From: Bedellia somnulentella
Lineage: Eukaryota > Arthropoda > Insecta > Lepidoptera > Bedelliidae
Length of the DNA: 64,000 bases
Assembly (NCBI GenBank): GCA_963576735.1
Contig: OY755171.1
Location: 1,860,001 to 1,924,000 of the forward strand
Direction: 5' to 3'
The notes beneath the pieces were generated by a model. The model was not told the DNA's origin and ran no database searches. It worked only from the letters and a program-made list of their open reading frames with translations. The first letter of the stretch is position 1. Each line of letters opens with the position of its first letter. Shown here piece by piece: positions 32,446-41,202 of the stretch. The translations under genes were made by a program, and so were the position numbers.

Positions 32446-32580
32446 AATTAAGAATTAAGAATTCCTCAGCTGTTCAGAAAATATGCTTTTGAAGATGGTA
32501 ATATAAAGTATCATGGGTCCCCCGCCTCGTACGACACCCGGGGGTAGCAATGGGTTTAATTCTGGGCTATCACTATACAG
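32446..32580 (-). repeat. SINE-S remnant
   Basis: AAGAATTCCTCAGCTGTTCA, GATGGTAATATAAAGTATCA and CGTACGACACCCGGGGGTAG match SINE-S blocks in minus orientation. The 3' tail and parts of the middle are deleted. Confidence 0.6.
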
Positions 32581-33439
32581 CGAATAAAAAGACTAAAATT
32601 ATGAGTAAATAAAATAAAAAGAACATAAATATTGATTTAATTATTTCTTTATCAAATCTCCAATAACTATTGCAGTCTATATTAAAATTGGACCGCACTA
32701 TTTGCCATATGGATCCAATAATCTTTATTAAAGTTTTTGATAGAGATTCATAGAAAAAAACTTAAATGTCGTGATAAATTGTTCTCGGTTTTGTAAGATA
32801 AAGCTCAATGAATAGAATTAGAAATAGAAAATAGGCCTCTTAAATGCTTCAAAACCAATCATACAAAAATATGCAGTAGAGCCATTCTAAACAAAAAATC
32901 AAAATTTGTCTATGAACACCAAACGTTTCGTTCCACGTAAACCAGTATCGGCCAAGCTACCGAAGACAAACACAAAACTATGCAGACACTGAAACGCAAT
33001 CCATTTAATTAATACCGATTCTACCGGAGTCTGCTAAGTGAATTCGAACGATTAGCCAACTTGTCAAGTGGTTAATCTAATATTAAGGTCTCGTACGAAC
33101 GTAGGAGTTGAGACTCGGTCGGTTTTAATTCGTTGGGTTGCAATTTTAACATTTTATTTTGTGCAATTTACATGGTATCTTTTTTAGGTATACTGAATTA
33201 GTAGCTATCAGATTATCATTACCTTTGAGCCCAACAGCCGTCGGTTCTGTGTACGTATGCCTTGGCCATCTTCGCTTTAGTTTTGTAACTCAGTGAGCTA
33301 TGTCAGTCACAGAGGATCTTCTACGGCATATCTTTTTGGAAATTGATCACGTAATGAAACTCTTAATCGTGAAGGTTATGATCGGTGGTAACGTACCGGA
33401 TGGCGCAGTTTGCGTAGTACCTCACAAAATAGGCAAACG
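32581..33439. other. Nothing recognised
   Basis: AT-rich DNA. The open frame at 33300-33542 runs into SINE-T and Helitron sequence and is chance. Confidence 0.4.
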
Positions 33440-33622
33440 ACTTGGTCATAATTTAAATCTTTTTGTTCATGAAAACCTCATATGGGGATTATTACTAACT
33501 AGCAGCCCGTCCCGGCTTCGCTCGGGCATAAATTATCATTAACTCTTGTTTTTTATTTGATTACATGTATTATTATTTTATTTTATTTTTTTTAAGTTTT
33601 AAGGTATATGTTATATTTTTTT

Positions 33623-33870
33623 GCTGTGTAGTGTCAGTTTAGAATAGCACTACCCCATTTCTTCCGGTGGGTGTACGTAAGAGGCGACTAACGGTTTTGG
33701 GGCTTTTGAGGGATTTTTGGGCGATGCGGTTGGAGACCCATCACCAACAACCTTTATTTCACCATCTTTTCCCCACACAACTTCCAAAAGTGGCTGAGGA
33801 ATTTCTGATTCCTTAGCTCTGGCTACCCCTTCTAGGGATTTATAGCCGTGAGTATATGTATGTTTGTATG
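33623..33870 (+). repeat. SINE-S inside the Helitron
   Basis: Complete copy with an exact 16-bp duplication tatgttatattttttt (33607-33622 and 33871-33886). Starts GCTGTGTAGTGTCAG, contains GGCGATGCGGTTGGAGACCC, and ends GCCGTGAGTATATGTATG. One of the best-delimited copies, 248 bp long. Confidence 0.9.
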
Positions 33871-33936
33871 TATGTTATATTTTTTTGTATTTATATTTAG
33901 ATATATTTTTTTATTTTTCATAATGAGTAATTACAT

Positions 33937-34080
33937 AACATAACATAAACATTCACGCCGAATATCCCCGAAGGGGTTGGCAGAGGTACTAATACTTCTG
34001 AACATCACGTGACTTTGTCACATGGTTTTCAGAGTACCCCTATCACGTGAGTACACTGTCCATGCAAAACGTGGGTACTC
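33937..34080 (-). repeat. SINE-P inside the Helitron, 5'-inverted
   Basis: Exact 13-bp duplication tgagtaattacat at 33924-33936 and 34081-34093. The left part is the normal minus-strand SINE-P 3' end (AACATAACATAAACATTC...). From about 34037 the more 5' segment is in the opposite orientation, and CAGAGTACCC/GGGTACTCTG marks the junction and the outer edge. The tRNA-like head is absent. Confidence 0.82.
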
Positions 34081-34108
34081 TGAGTAATTACATCAAAAGC
34101 CATTCAAT

Positions 34109-34479
34109 TTATAGAGTTAGAGCTTCCCTGTAAACAATATTTGACGTTGTTGTATTTTGGGGCAGCAAAATAAATTGATGTTCAGGGGCTACCACCCGCG
34201 ACAGGCCAACGTACAGTTGACCGTGAGTAAAACAATTCTTTCGCAGGTCAATCCCTACTAATTTGAAGGTTTGGCCTTGGGGCTTATTAATTGTTAAAGC
34301 AAAAGATGTTTTAACCGGAAATTGTAGCCGTTTAAATGGAATTGGCAGATCAGTTGGGATCATCGGTATCCTCGGTATATGAGCTAATTGACCGGCTGCT
34401 GGGCCAGTGATAATAGTCGCTACAATTAAATTTTGCTTTAACTCTTTGATAAGCAGCCTCCCGTACCCCTTCGTGACGC
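34109..34479 (-). pseudogene. Helitron PIF1-type helicase, C-terminal remnant
   Basis: About 120 codons on the minus strand read from GYGRLLIKELKQN through IPRIPMIPTDLP, FKRLQFPVK, TINKPQGQ and GQLYVGLSRV to a stop after YREALTL. The TINKxQGQ and QLYVxxSRV blocks correspond to helicase motifs near the C-terminus of the Rep/helicase protein that Helitrons use for rolling-circle transposition. All upstream parts (Rep nuclease, Walker A) are missing. Position near the Helitron 3' end and same-strand orientation fit an internally deleted autonomous copy. Confidence 0.85.
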
Positions 34480-34845
34480 CTGCAACAACTTACTATGCAT
34501 AGCTAATCGAGCGGAGTTTTATCTATTTTTTTAATTCGAGATAACTTTCGAATGAAAGTTCGAATCGAATAATTCAAAAAGTAATATAAGGGTATTGAAG
34601 TAGTCTGAAATAATATATACGTTTTTTATAAGGATTAGATAGGTACAAATAAAGAGCCTTTTCTATAGCAGGATTTTAATTTTTAAATAATTTTATATAA
34701 TGACGCTTGTTGTGAGATAACTATAATAGTTAGAGACATGCTGTCGCGGCATTTTTTTTAGATAATGATGTGTTCTATAAAATTGTAGTACATAATTTTA
34801 TTCTATTGTCAATAGTTTTCGCAGCGCACGCGATGTAAGGATTTT

Positions 34846-35480
34846 TTAACCGACTTCAAAAAAGGAGGTTCTCAGTTCGATTGTTTGTATGTATGTATGT
34901 ATAATTGTCCGCGATTATCTCGAGTTTGGCTTAAGCTATTTGGATGCGGTTTTCAGAACAGTATTCGTTACATTTAGGAGAAGGTTTTAGTGCCTTAACC
35001 GACCAAAAAAAGAAAGGGGGTTCTGTGTTTGACCTGTATGTATGTCTGTTGGTCCGCGATTATCTCACGTTTGGCTTAATCTATTTAGTTGCGGTTTTCA
35101 GAAAAGTATTCGTTACATTAAGGAGAAGGTTTTGGTGCCTTAACCGACTCTAAAAGAAAGGAGGTTCTGTGTTTGACCTGCATGTATGTATGTTGGTCGG
35201 CCATTATCTCGCGTTTCGCTTAAGCTATTTAGATGCGATTTTCAGAAAAGTACTCGTTACTTCCAGGACAAGGTTTTAGTGATCTAACCGTCTCAAAAAA
35301 GGAGTTTCTGAGTTTCACCTATAAGTATGTATATAAGTTTGAAGGTTCTTAGTTATTATTAGACAAAGAATTATCAGTTTATGTTATTACATTCAGGAGA
35401 AGGTTTAAGTTCTTTAACCATTTCGAAAAAAATGAGGTTTCTTAGTTTAAAATATAAGTATGTATGTAAAGTTATCAATA
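34846..35480 (-). repeat. Tandem array of ~145-bp units
   Basis: The block TTAACCGACTTC or a variant recurs near 34848, 34997, 35140, 35284 and 35415. Each is followed by GGAGGTTCTGTGTTTGACC-like sequence, then TCCGCGATTATCTCG, GTTTTCAGAAAAGTATTCGT and GGAGAAGGTTTTAGTG. Spacing is 149, 143, 144 and 131 bp. The first three units are closest to each other and the last is worn. The array lies inside the Helitron. Confidence 0.8.
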
Positions 35481-35593
35481 CTAGACAGAGATTTATCAAT
35501 ATAATGTTAATAAAGTTTTTTTATTAGTAATAAACAGAGATACTAAATTATTAAACAAAAAAGTATATAAAAACATGAATAAATTACTCTTAA

Positions 35594-36085
35594 TTATATT
35601 AAAGAAAAAAATATATATTGCAACATCATGTTTTTCATCCTGGTCATTTCAATCAAGGCTCTTTCGTCATGGGGATGGCTAAGTAATTTCTTTGAATCTA
35701 TATCACTTAAAGCCATCTCATCAAGGGATTTTACACGACTCAATGCTACATATATATAAGAGTGTTTCTTTGCATTTGTGATAGGTGAACTTCTCTTTGC
35801 TCATCTGTTTCGGCAGCAAGAGCAGCACGCTGACGATCTCTCTCATTCTGAAGGGCAAGCACTAGTTATCGACACGATATCGGTTAAAATGAGATGGCAG
35901 TATACGATACTAAGTAAGTGCGTAAAAGATGGCTGCTTTATCCCACGCGATAACTAGTTAAAATACGGCTCGTGCTTGCCCTGCTGAAGTCTTTGTTTTT
36001 TTTCGATGGGTGTTTCGTTCTCCCTTACGCGACTTTTCCTTAAAGCATCCTTTGATTTTCTATCTAGGCCCGCAGGTAAACAAAA
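35594..36085 (-). pseudogene. Helitron protein remnant: basic repeat domain fused to helicase C-terminus
   Basis: With the MITE removed, the minus strand gives one frame: LDRKSKDALRKSRVREN, EKKQRLQNERDRQRAALA, ETDEQREVHL, then IYVALSRVKSLDEMAL, DSKKLLSHPHDER and a stop. The first part resembles the charged, arginine-rich repeat region in the N-terminal half of insect Helitron proteins. The YVALSRV part is helicase motif VI. Direct joining of the two implies an internal deletion. It is distinct from the helicase end at 34109, so two helicase C-termini are present. Confidence 0.6.
35853..35981 (-). mobile_element. TCAG-flanked MITE, copy 1
   Basis: Termini GGGCAAGCAC/GTGCTTGCCC are inverted. 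The copy interrupts the reading frame of the surrounding Helitron remnant; removing it plus one copy of TCAG restores ...QRLQNERD... in frame. The second copy is at 62561. No coding capacity. The central GTTATCGCGTGGGATAAAGC is shared. Confidence 0.75.
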
Positions 36086-36240
36086 TAGTAACAAGTAAGC
36101 TAAAGTCATTATAACAAATATAATAACTACCTGTTAATAAAACTATAAAATAAAAGGACAGTAAAACTTATCTCTAAAAAACTATCACTAATTCACTAAA
36201 AAAACTCAGAGTGATTTAAGAACTTATCACTAAAAAGTAT

Positions 36241-36421
36241 AAAATAAAAAAGAAAAACAAAAACTTCAAATTAAAAACTAAACAGAAAAATTAAATATTA
36301 TTATTTTTTATTTAAAAAAGAACCGCCTTCAAAAATCCAACTGAAAAGTATAAAATAATTTTTATTTATTTTATTATGTACAACTCTATTCAACTTCTTC
36401 TTTTTGAAGTCGGTGCCAAAC
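36241..36421. repeat. Long inverted repeat in Helitron, left arm
   Basis: 181 bp, the reverse complement of 37072-37252 with one visible mismatch. Contains CAACTTCTTCTTTTTGAAGT, so each arm itself has a small hairpin. The 650-bp spacer holds a TATA-like CTTTATAAAGGA at about 36558. Confidence 0.88.
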
Positions 36422-37071
36422 AGACAAATCCAAAATGAAAATTGCTACATAGAGAAAACCATACGAATAATAAATCAATCGATAGTGCCTCAACAACAGT
36501 AGGTAACACAATCGCGCTCAAAAATCAAGAAATTTCATCCGCTCGCAACGACGTCGCTTTATAAAGGATGGAATTGGGGGACAGTGAGCGGTGCTTAGCC
36601 TGGTGCGCATGCGTCGCACTCCGCAGAGAAATTATCATAATATACATGTCACCGTAAAACTGTAAATACTAGTAAATTATAATTTAAGATAGATAGCGAG
36701 ATAGTAAACTAACGTTAGGTTAGGTTATGTAAGATTATCAGATTTCAAACTAACGGAATTAACAATTCGACAGAGACATGCATGCACCGAGTTGGCACAA
36801 CCAAAACTCCTAACACTTTGTAAAAAGACGATCGAGAATCTAAATCACTACATAGTATAAAACAAAGTCGCTTTCTCTATCTATGTCTGGGATATAGGGA
36901 CATCCTTATGTATACTTTAATCTGTAAAACTACGAAATGAATTTTGATACGAATTTTTTGATTAATTTATTAAAAAGGAAGGTTTATAAGGATGGTATAC
37001 GCTGATGGGGTGGAGAACTCACTCAACTTGGGCGGGCCACTAATATTCGTTCTTCTTTGTCATGAAAATTG

Positions 37072-37252
37072 GTTTGGCACCGACTTCAAAAAGAAGAAGT
37101 TGAATATAGTTGTACATAATAAAATAAATAAAAATTATTTTATACTTTTCAGTTGGATTTTTGAAGGCGGTTCTTTTTTAAATAAAAAATAATAATATTT
37201 AATTTTTCTGTTTAGTTTTTAATTTGAAGTTTTTGTTTTTCTTTTTTATTTT
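37072..37252. repeat. Long inverted repeat in Helitron, right arm
   Basis: Partner of 36241-36421, same length, one visible mismatch. Immediately 5' (on the element's strand) lies the conserved Helitron start. Confidence 0.88.
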
Positions 37253-37700
37253 GGTATTTCTTTAACACCTTGGGTTACATTTTTGAAGTTTACGTAAGGA
37301 TCCCTAATTTTTTTGAAAATGAAATATAGCCTATGTCACTCAGGAATAGTGTAGCATCAAAACAGTGAAAGAATTTTTCAAATCCGTCCAGTAGTTTTGG
37401 AGCCTATTCAATTCAAACAAACAAACAAACAAAAAATCAAACCTTTCCTCTTTATAATATTAGTATAGATAAATAAAGAATAAATAGAGGAAAGAAAAAT
37501 TTAATTTAATTTAAGCGTCGGGGCGTTTACCCGAGATCGCGGGTTCGATCCCCGCCTGTGTCGAAATTTTTCTTTCCTCTATTTATTCTTTATTTATTAA
37601 CTTGGTCATAACACAAATAGCCAATAGATAAGAGCAGCACAGGTCCGATCATTGTAAAAATCTTCGGGGAAGGCTTTACGTCTTTTGCCTGATAAAATGA

Positions 37701-37951
37701 CATACATACATACATATACTCACGGCTACATTTCCCTAGAAAGGGTAGCCAGAGCTAAGGAATTATAAATTCCTCAGCCACTTTTGGAAATTTGATTGTG
37801 GAAAAGATGGTAAAGTAGAGGTGGTTGGTGATGGGTCTCCAACCGCATCGCCAAAAAATCCCTTAAAAGCCCCAATACCGTTAGTCGCCTCTTACGTACA
37901 CCCATCGGTAGAAACGGGGTGGTGCTATTCTAAGCCGACACTACACGGCAC
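37701..37951 (-). repeat. SINE-S, complete
   Basis: Exact 10-bp duplication gataaaatga at 37691-37700 and 37952-37961. 3' end CATACATATACTCACGGC, 5' end GCCGACACTACACGGCAC. Confidence 0.87.
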
Positions 37952-37961
37952 GATAAAATGA

Positions 37962-38523
37962 TTTATTTATTTACATAAGGAAAACAATGAGCTATGTATG
38001 ACACTTAAAATTAGGATACACTTTTAATACATTACCCAATAGAGAATTATCATGCATTAGCTTCGGACAGTATTAAGTAATTTCTTCATCTCAAAATTGG
38101 CTATGGGATATACGGCTCTATACGCAAATAAAGAGTGATACTAAGGCAGTTTATCTCATTATTTCAGTTAACCATTACTCCATTTTTCTGTTCTGTTTAT
38201 AAATAAAGTAGGCCCAGACCAGACCAATTTTTCGACTGAAAGTTACTCGTATGTTCGAAATTTGTAAACGATATTTAACATTAAATACAATACCATCGAT
38301 TTAATTACCAAAGATTGCTTTTATTTGGTACCATAATGTTTGTATACATTTCACACAGTAACATGCAATAATGGAACATCTTTGGAGCCTGCCAAATTAG
38401 TCTTTACAGCTGAGGTGGATTCTAAGCCTGAGCCTGATTCACCTTCGTGAGGAGCAAGCATCAAAAACTTCATCTTCATTGCAGTCAACATCCATAGATT
38501 TACTATACATTTTCACTCTAAGG
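37962..38523. other. Nothing recognised
   Basis: AT-rich spacer without repeats or coding signal. Confidence 0.4.
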
Positions 38524-38531
38524 AAAAACAA

Positions 38532-38789
38532 TTTTGCTGTGTAGTATCGGCTTAGAATAGCACTACCCCATTTCTTCCGGTGGGTGTACGTAAGAGGCGA
38601 CTAAGGGTATTGGGGCTTTTAAGGGATTTATGGGCGATGCGGTTGGAGACCCATCACCAACAACCTTTATTTTACCATCTTTTCCCCACTCAACCTTCCA
38701 AACATGGTTGAGGAATTTCGAATTCCTTAGCTCTGGCTACCCCTTCTAGGGATTTAAAGCCGTGAGTATATGTATGTATGTATGTGTGT
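38532..38789 (+). repeat. SINE-S, complete
   Basis: GCTGTGTAGTATCGGCTTAG start, GGCGATGCGGTTGGAGACCC, end GCCGTGAGTATATGTATG. A possible 8-bp duplication aaaaacaa lies at 38524 and 38790. Confidence 0.85.
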
Positions 38790-38797
38790 AAAAACAA

Positions 38798-39136
38798 ATT
38801 GACACCAATAATAACACATTAATAAATCAGCGCACACAATGCAAATTAAGCAATTTACAAATTCGCCGTTAACGACTCATTTCACGGTGGTGTATTCAAG
38901 AGAGCCCGATTGGCTTCAATTATAATTTGTGAAGTCGAATAAACGGTGCGGTGCACTTTTAAAGCGCGCTTACACGTGCTCGTGTTTTTAATGAAAACGG
39001 TATTTACATTCGAATGACGTAGAAATTGGCATTTCAATTTTATTTATTATTGGCTAGAACGATTGGCTTATTGTTAGTTGGCTTGAATATGTTACGAAAT
39101 TTGGGTGGTAAAATGAATCTATTTAGTTTAAGTAAA
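38798..39136. other. Nothing recognised
   Basis: Unassigned spacer. A patch at about 38885-38990 is less AT-rich but has no identifiable content. Confidence 0.4.
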
Positions 39137-39387
39137 GCCGTGTTTGGACTCAGAATTTCACTACCCCTTTCCACCCACGGGTGACTTAAGAGGCGACTAG
39201 GTATAGGCTTTTTTAAGTTGTTTTTGGGCGATGCGGTTGGAGACCTATCACTAACGATACTTTATTTCTACCATCTTGTCCCCTATCACCTTCCAAATAT
39301 GGCTGAAGAGTTTCTAGGTCTGAAGATCTGGTTACCCCTTTTTGGGACTTATGGGGGTGAGTAAATGAATGTATTTATGTATGTATG
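39137..39387 (+). repeat. SINE-S, complete, worn
   Basis: GCCGTGTTTGGACTCAGAAT start, GGGCGATGCGGTTGGAGACC, and an end reading GGGGGTGAGTAAATGAATG. Subfamily 'cacccacgggtg'. Confidence 0.78.
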
Positions 39388-39655
39388 AATCATAGTAAAA
39401 ATCATTTGGGATTTGTTAAATTTATTGGGACAGTTTAAATTTTTGTTTGACAAAATGGCGCGAGACCCGTCAAAAGCTATATTTGTTCTCAAGTCATTTT
39501 CCTTGAGTTGTTTTAGAATTCCTAAATCTGATTGTTTTGTAGTCGTTAGTATATAGAGGTCTTTGTAATTCATTAATCATAAAATATATTACCTATTTGT
39601 GTTCGACTCCTAATTGTATCTTCCAAAGTAAACTTTCTTCATTTTGTGTATTGCA
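39388..39655. other. Nothing recognised
   Basis: AT-rich spacer. Confidence 0.35.
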
Positions 39656-40588
39656 ATGATATCTGGGGGCACGGCAGTGCCCCTGCCAAGTCTCGAGCAA
39701 AACGGGCACGGCCGTACCATCTTTTCTCGAAGCGGTTCGCGGCTGTTTCGCCCCCCCTATATCTTCGACGTGGACAAAGCTAGGAGTTTAGGTTTTCGGT
39801 GAATAATAGTAGGCATATGAACAAGCTTAAGTTCGAAATTACACGCCAAATGAATTAATAGTTTAGAAGTTACGGTCGATCAAAGTTACACCATTTTGTC
39901 ACTCACTGACAGATCATCAAAAATCTAAGGTACTTCTAGCAGACTTAGAAACTTCAAATTTTGCACCAAGATAGGTCATTAGCCACATATAAAGGAAAAA
40001 TTATAAAAACATTAAAAAATTATATGCCATAGAAAACAATTTTATATTTGCGGTTTGGCAAGAACATTATGTATGGATTTTGACTGCATTGTTAACTTTG
40101 TTCGTTGTTCAAGTACCTATTCAATTGGATGAATACATACATAGAATAGAAAAGAATAATATAAATGTAATACATAGACTATCATTAATACAAATTAATA
40201 CATAAAGTTCATTAAATTAATAAAGCTAAAACTCCATTGTATTGCGATAAATATTGTATGAGCGCTCGATAGATGGCGTTGTACCTGTCTGAATCGCTCT
40301 ATGGTTTCGTTACAAAGCGCAGTGTAAGTAGTACTTCAAAATAATTCGATAATATTCATTTGATACATCTGTCAATGAAAACCCATTTCGAAACTAAAAA
40401 ATATTGTAGTGATAATTGATATTCGGAGAACTTTACGTGTTATTTAGTTTAGTTTAGTTATAGTTTGTAAGTTAGTAGATATATATTTATTTAGTTAGTT
40501 ATTTGTTAGTTAGTTTAGTTCTATTTAGTTTGCATATATATATAAGTTTAAGCCCTATTGTTATAGAAGTAATTGTAAATATAGTGTA

Positions 40589-40947
40589 ATGGAACGTGAA
40601 ATATTGTACATAAATGGCGACCTTTGTCCACACAGAGTCATCTCTATTCCTGGAGATGGGTCGTGTTTATTTCATTCGTTGTCATACAGCATGTATGGGA
40701 GTTTTCAGTCGTCAAACGATAAGGGAATTTTAGTAGTATCAAAGCTCAGGAGACAGCAATAGCTGAATATAATCGACTCCGAAGTATATATCGCCCAGAC
40801 TTGTCTACCTTAGAAGTAACGAAGCCTCAGAGAAGAAACAAAAGAGATAGAGACAGAGAATGGGTTCTAAGCAAAGCAGTAGCTGACGTCCAAGAAATTG
40901 TGAGGTCACCTAAAAGTAAAAGAAAGAAATACACTTACAAAAAATAA
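40589..40947 (+). pseudogene. OTU-like cysteine protease fragment, frameshifted
   Basis: ATG at 40589 opens a 57-codon frame containing VISIPGDGSCLFHSLSYSMY, the active-site region of OTU-family cysteine proteases (D-G-x-C with the catalytic cysteine), before a TAG at 40760. A second frame beginning about 40756 continues AIAEYNRLRS, QRRNKRDRDREW and SPKSKRKKYTYKK to a stop at 40945. It is rich in basic residues. The middle and C-terminal parts of an OTU domain, including the catalytic histidine, are absent, so this is a deleted and shifted copy. OTU proteases remove ubiquitin; in transposons their role is not settled. Confidence 0.6.
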
Positions 40948-40952
40948 ATGAG

Positions 40953-41022
40953 ATCCCACCAAAAACATTAAATGTAAAAAAATGCCAAGTCTCTCGATGC
41001 AGTCTTTCCATCGTAAAAAGTT
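40953..41022. repeat. 190-bp inverted repeat, left arm, first part
   Basis: 70 bp exactly matching the reverse complement of 45042-45111. The arm is cut here by LINE-B and resumes at 44497. Confidence 0.9.
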
Positions 41023-41202
41023 AAAATAAAAAAAAAATAAATAAAATAAAATAATCATTTATTTCAAAATAAAAAGATAAATCTTTGTTTTTTGAACGTC
41101 AAATTTTAACTTAATACTAAGTTTACTTCGGATTCGGAAGGTGTTTTGTTGAGAGAAGAACCCGTAAGAAACTCGTCAACACACATCTTTTTTTAACGTC
41201 CA

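Larger units (their letters stand above)
33499..37469 (-). mobile_element. Helitron with helicase remnants, 3971 bp
   Basis: On the minus strand it starts TCTATACTAATATTATAAAG, after A. It continues with a 5' block typical of lepidopteran Helitrons (TTCAAATCCGTCCAGTAGTT read on the plus strand) and ends GCGAAGCCGGGACGGGCTG then CTAG before T. Joining the outer flanks restores GATTATTACTAATAAATAAA exactly as in other SINE-T copies, so both borders are exact. From 5' to 3' it holds a 181-bp inverted repeat, two broken coding remnants, a tandem array, and insertions of a MITE, a SINE-P and a SINE-S. It cannot move by its own proteins now. Confidence 0.88.
33452..37599 (-). repeat. SINE-T copy I, split by a Helitron
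   Basis: Target duplication acttggtcataa at 33440-33451 and 37600-37611. SINE-T sequence occupies 33452-33498 and 37470-37599 (177 bp in all). Like copies A and F it is 5'-inverted: minus 3' domain at the left, then the anticodon arm to AT-rich tail in plus orientation at the right, ending TTTATTA. The Helitron 33499-37469 sits inside. Confidence 0.8.
39656..41022 (+). mobile_element. Probable remnant of an OTU-bearing rolling-circle element
   Basis: Opens with a GC-rich block containing the hairpin GGGGCACGGCAGTGCCCC and GAAGCGGTTCGCGGCTGTTT. It continues through AT-rich sequence to an OTU-protease-like fragment (40589) and into the left arm of the 190-bp inverted repeat. OTU domains are known accessories of Helentron/Helitron2-type elements in insects, hence the assignment. 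I cannot see terminal sequences, so limits and class are tentative. A TTAG-rich stretch at 40440-40540 is low-complexity. Confidence 0.4.

Noticed and set aside
33300..33542. 80-codon open frame as a host gene
   Set aside because: It runs from spacer through SINE-T into Helitron terminus sequence, so the frame is accidental.
40440..40545. TTAG-rich tract as a telomere-like repeat
   Set aside because: Units are irregular TTAGT/TTAGTT words and not the insect TTAGG array; it is low-complexity DNA.
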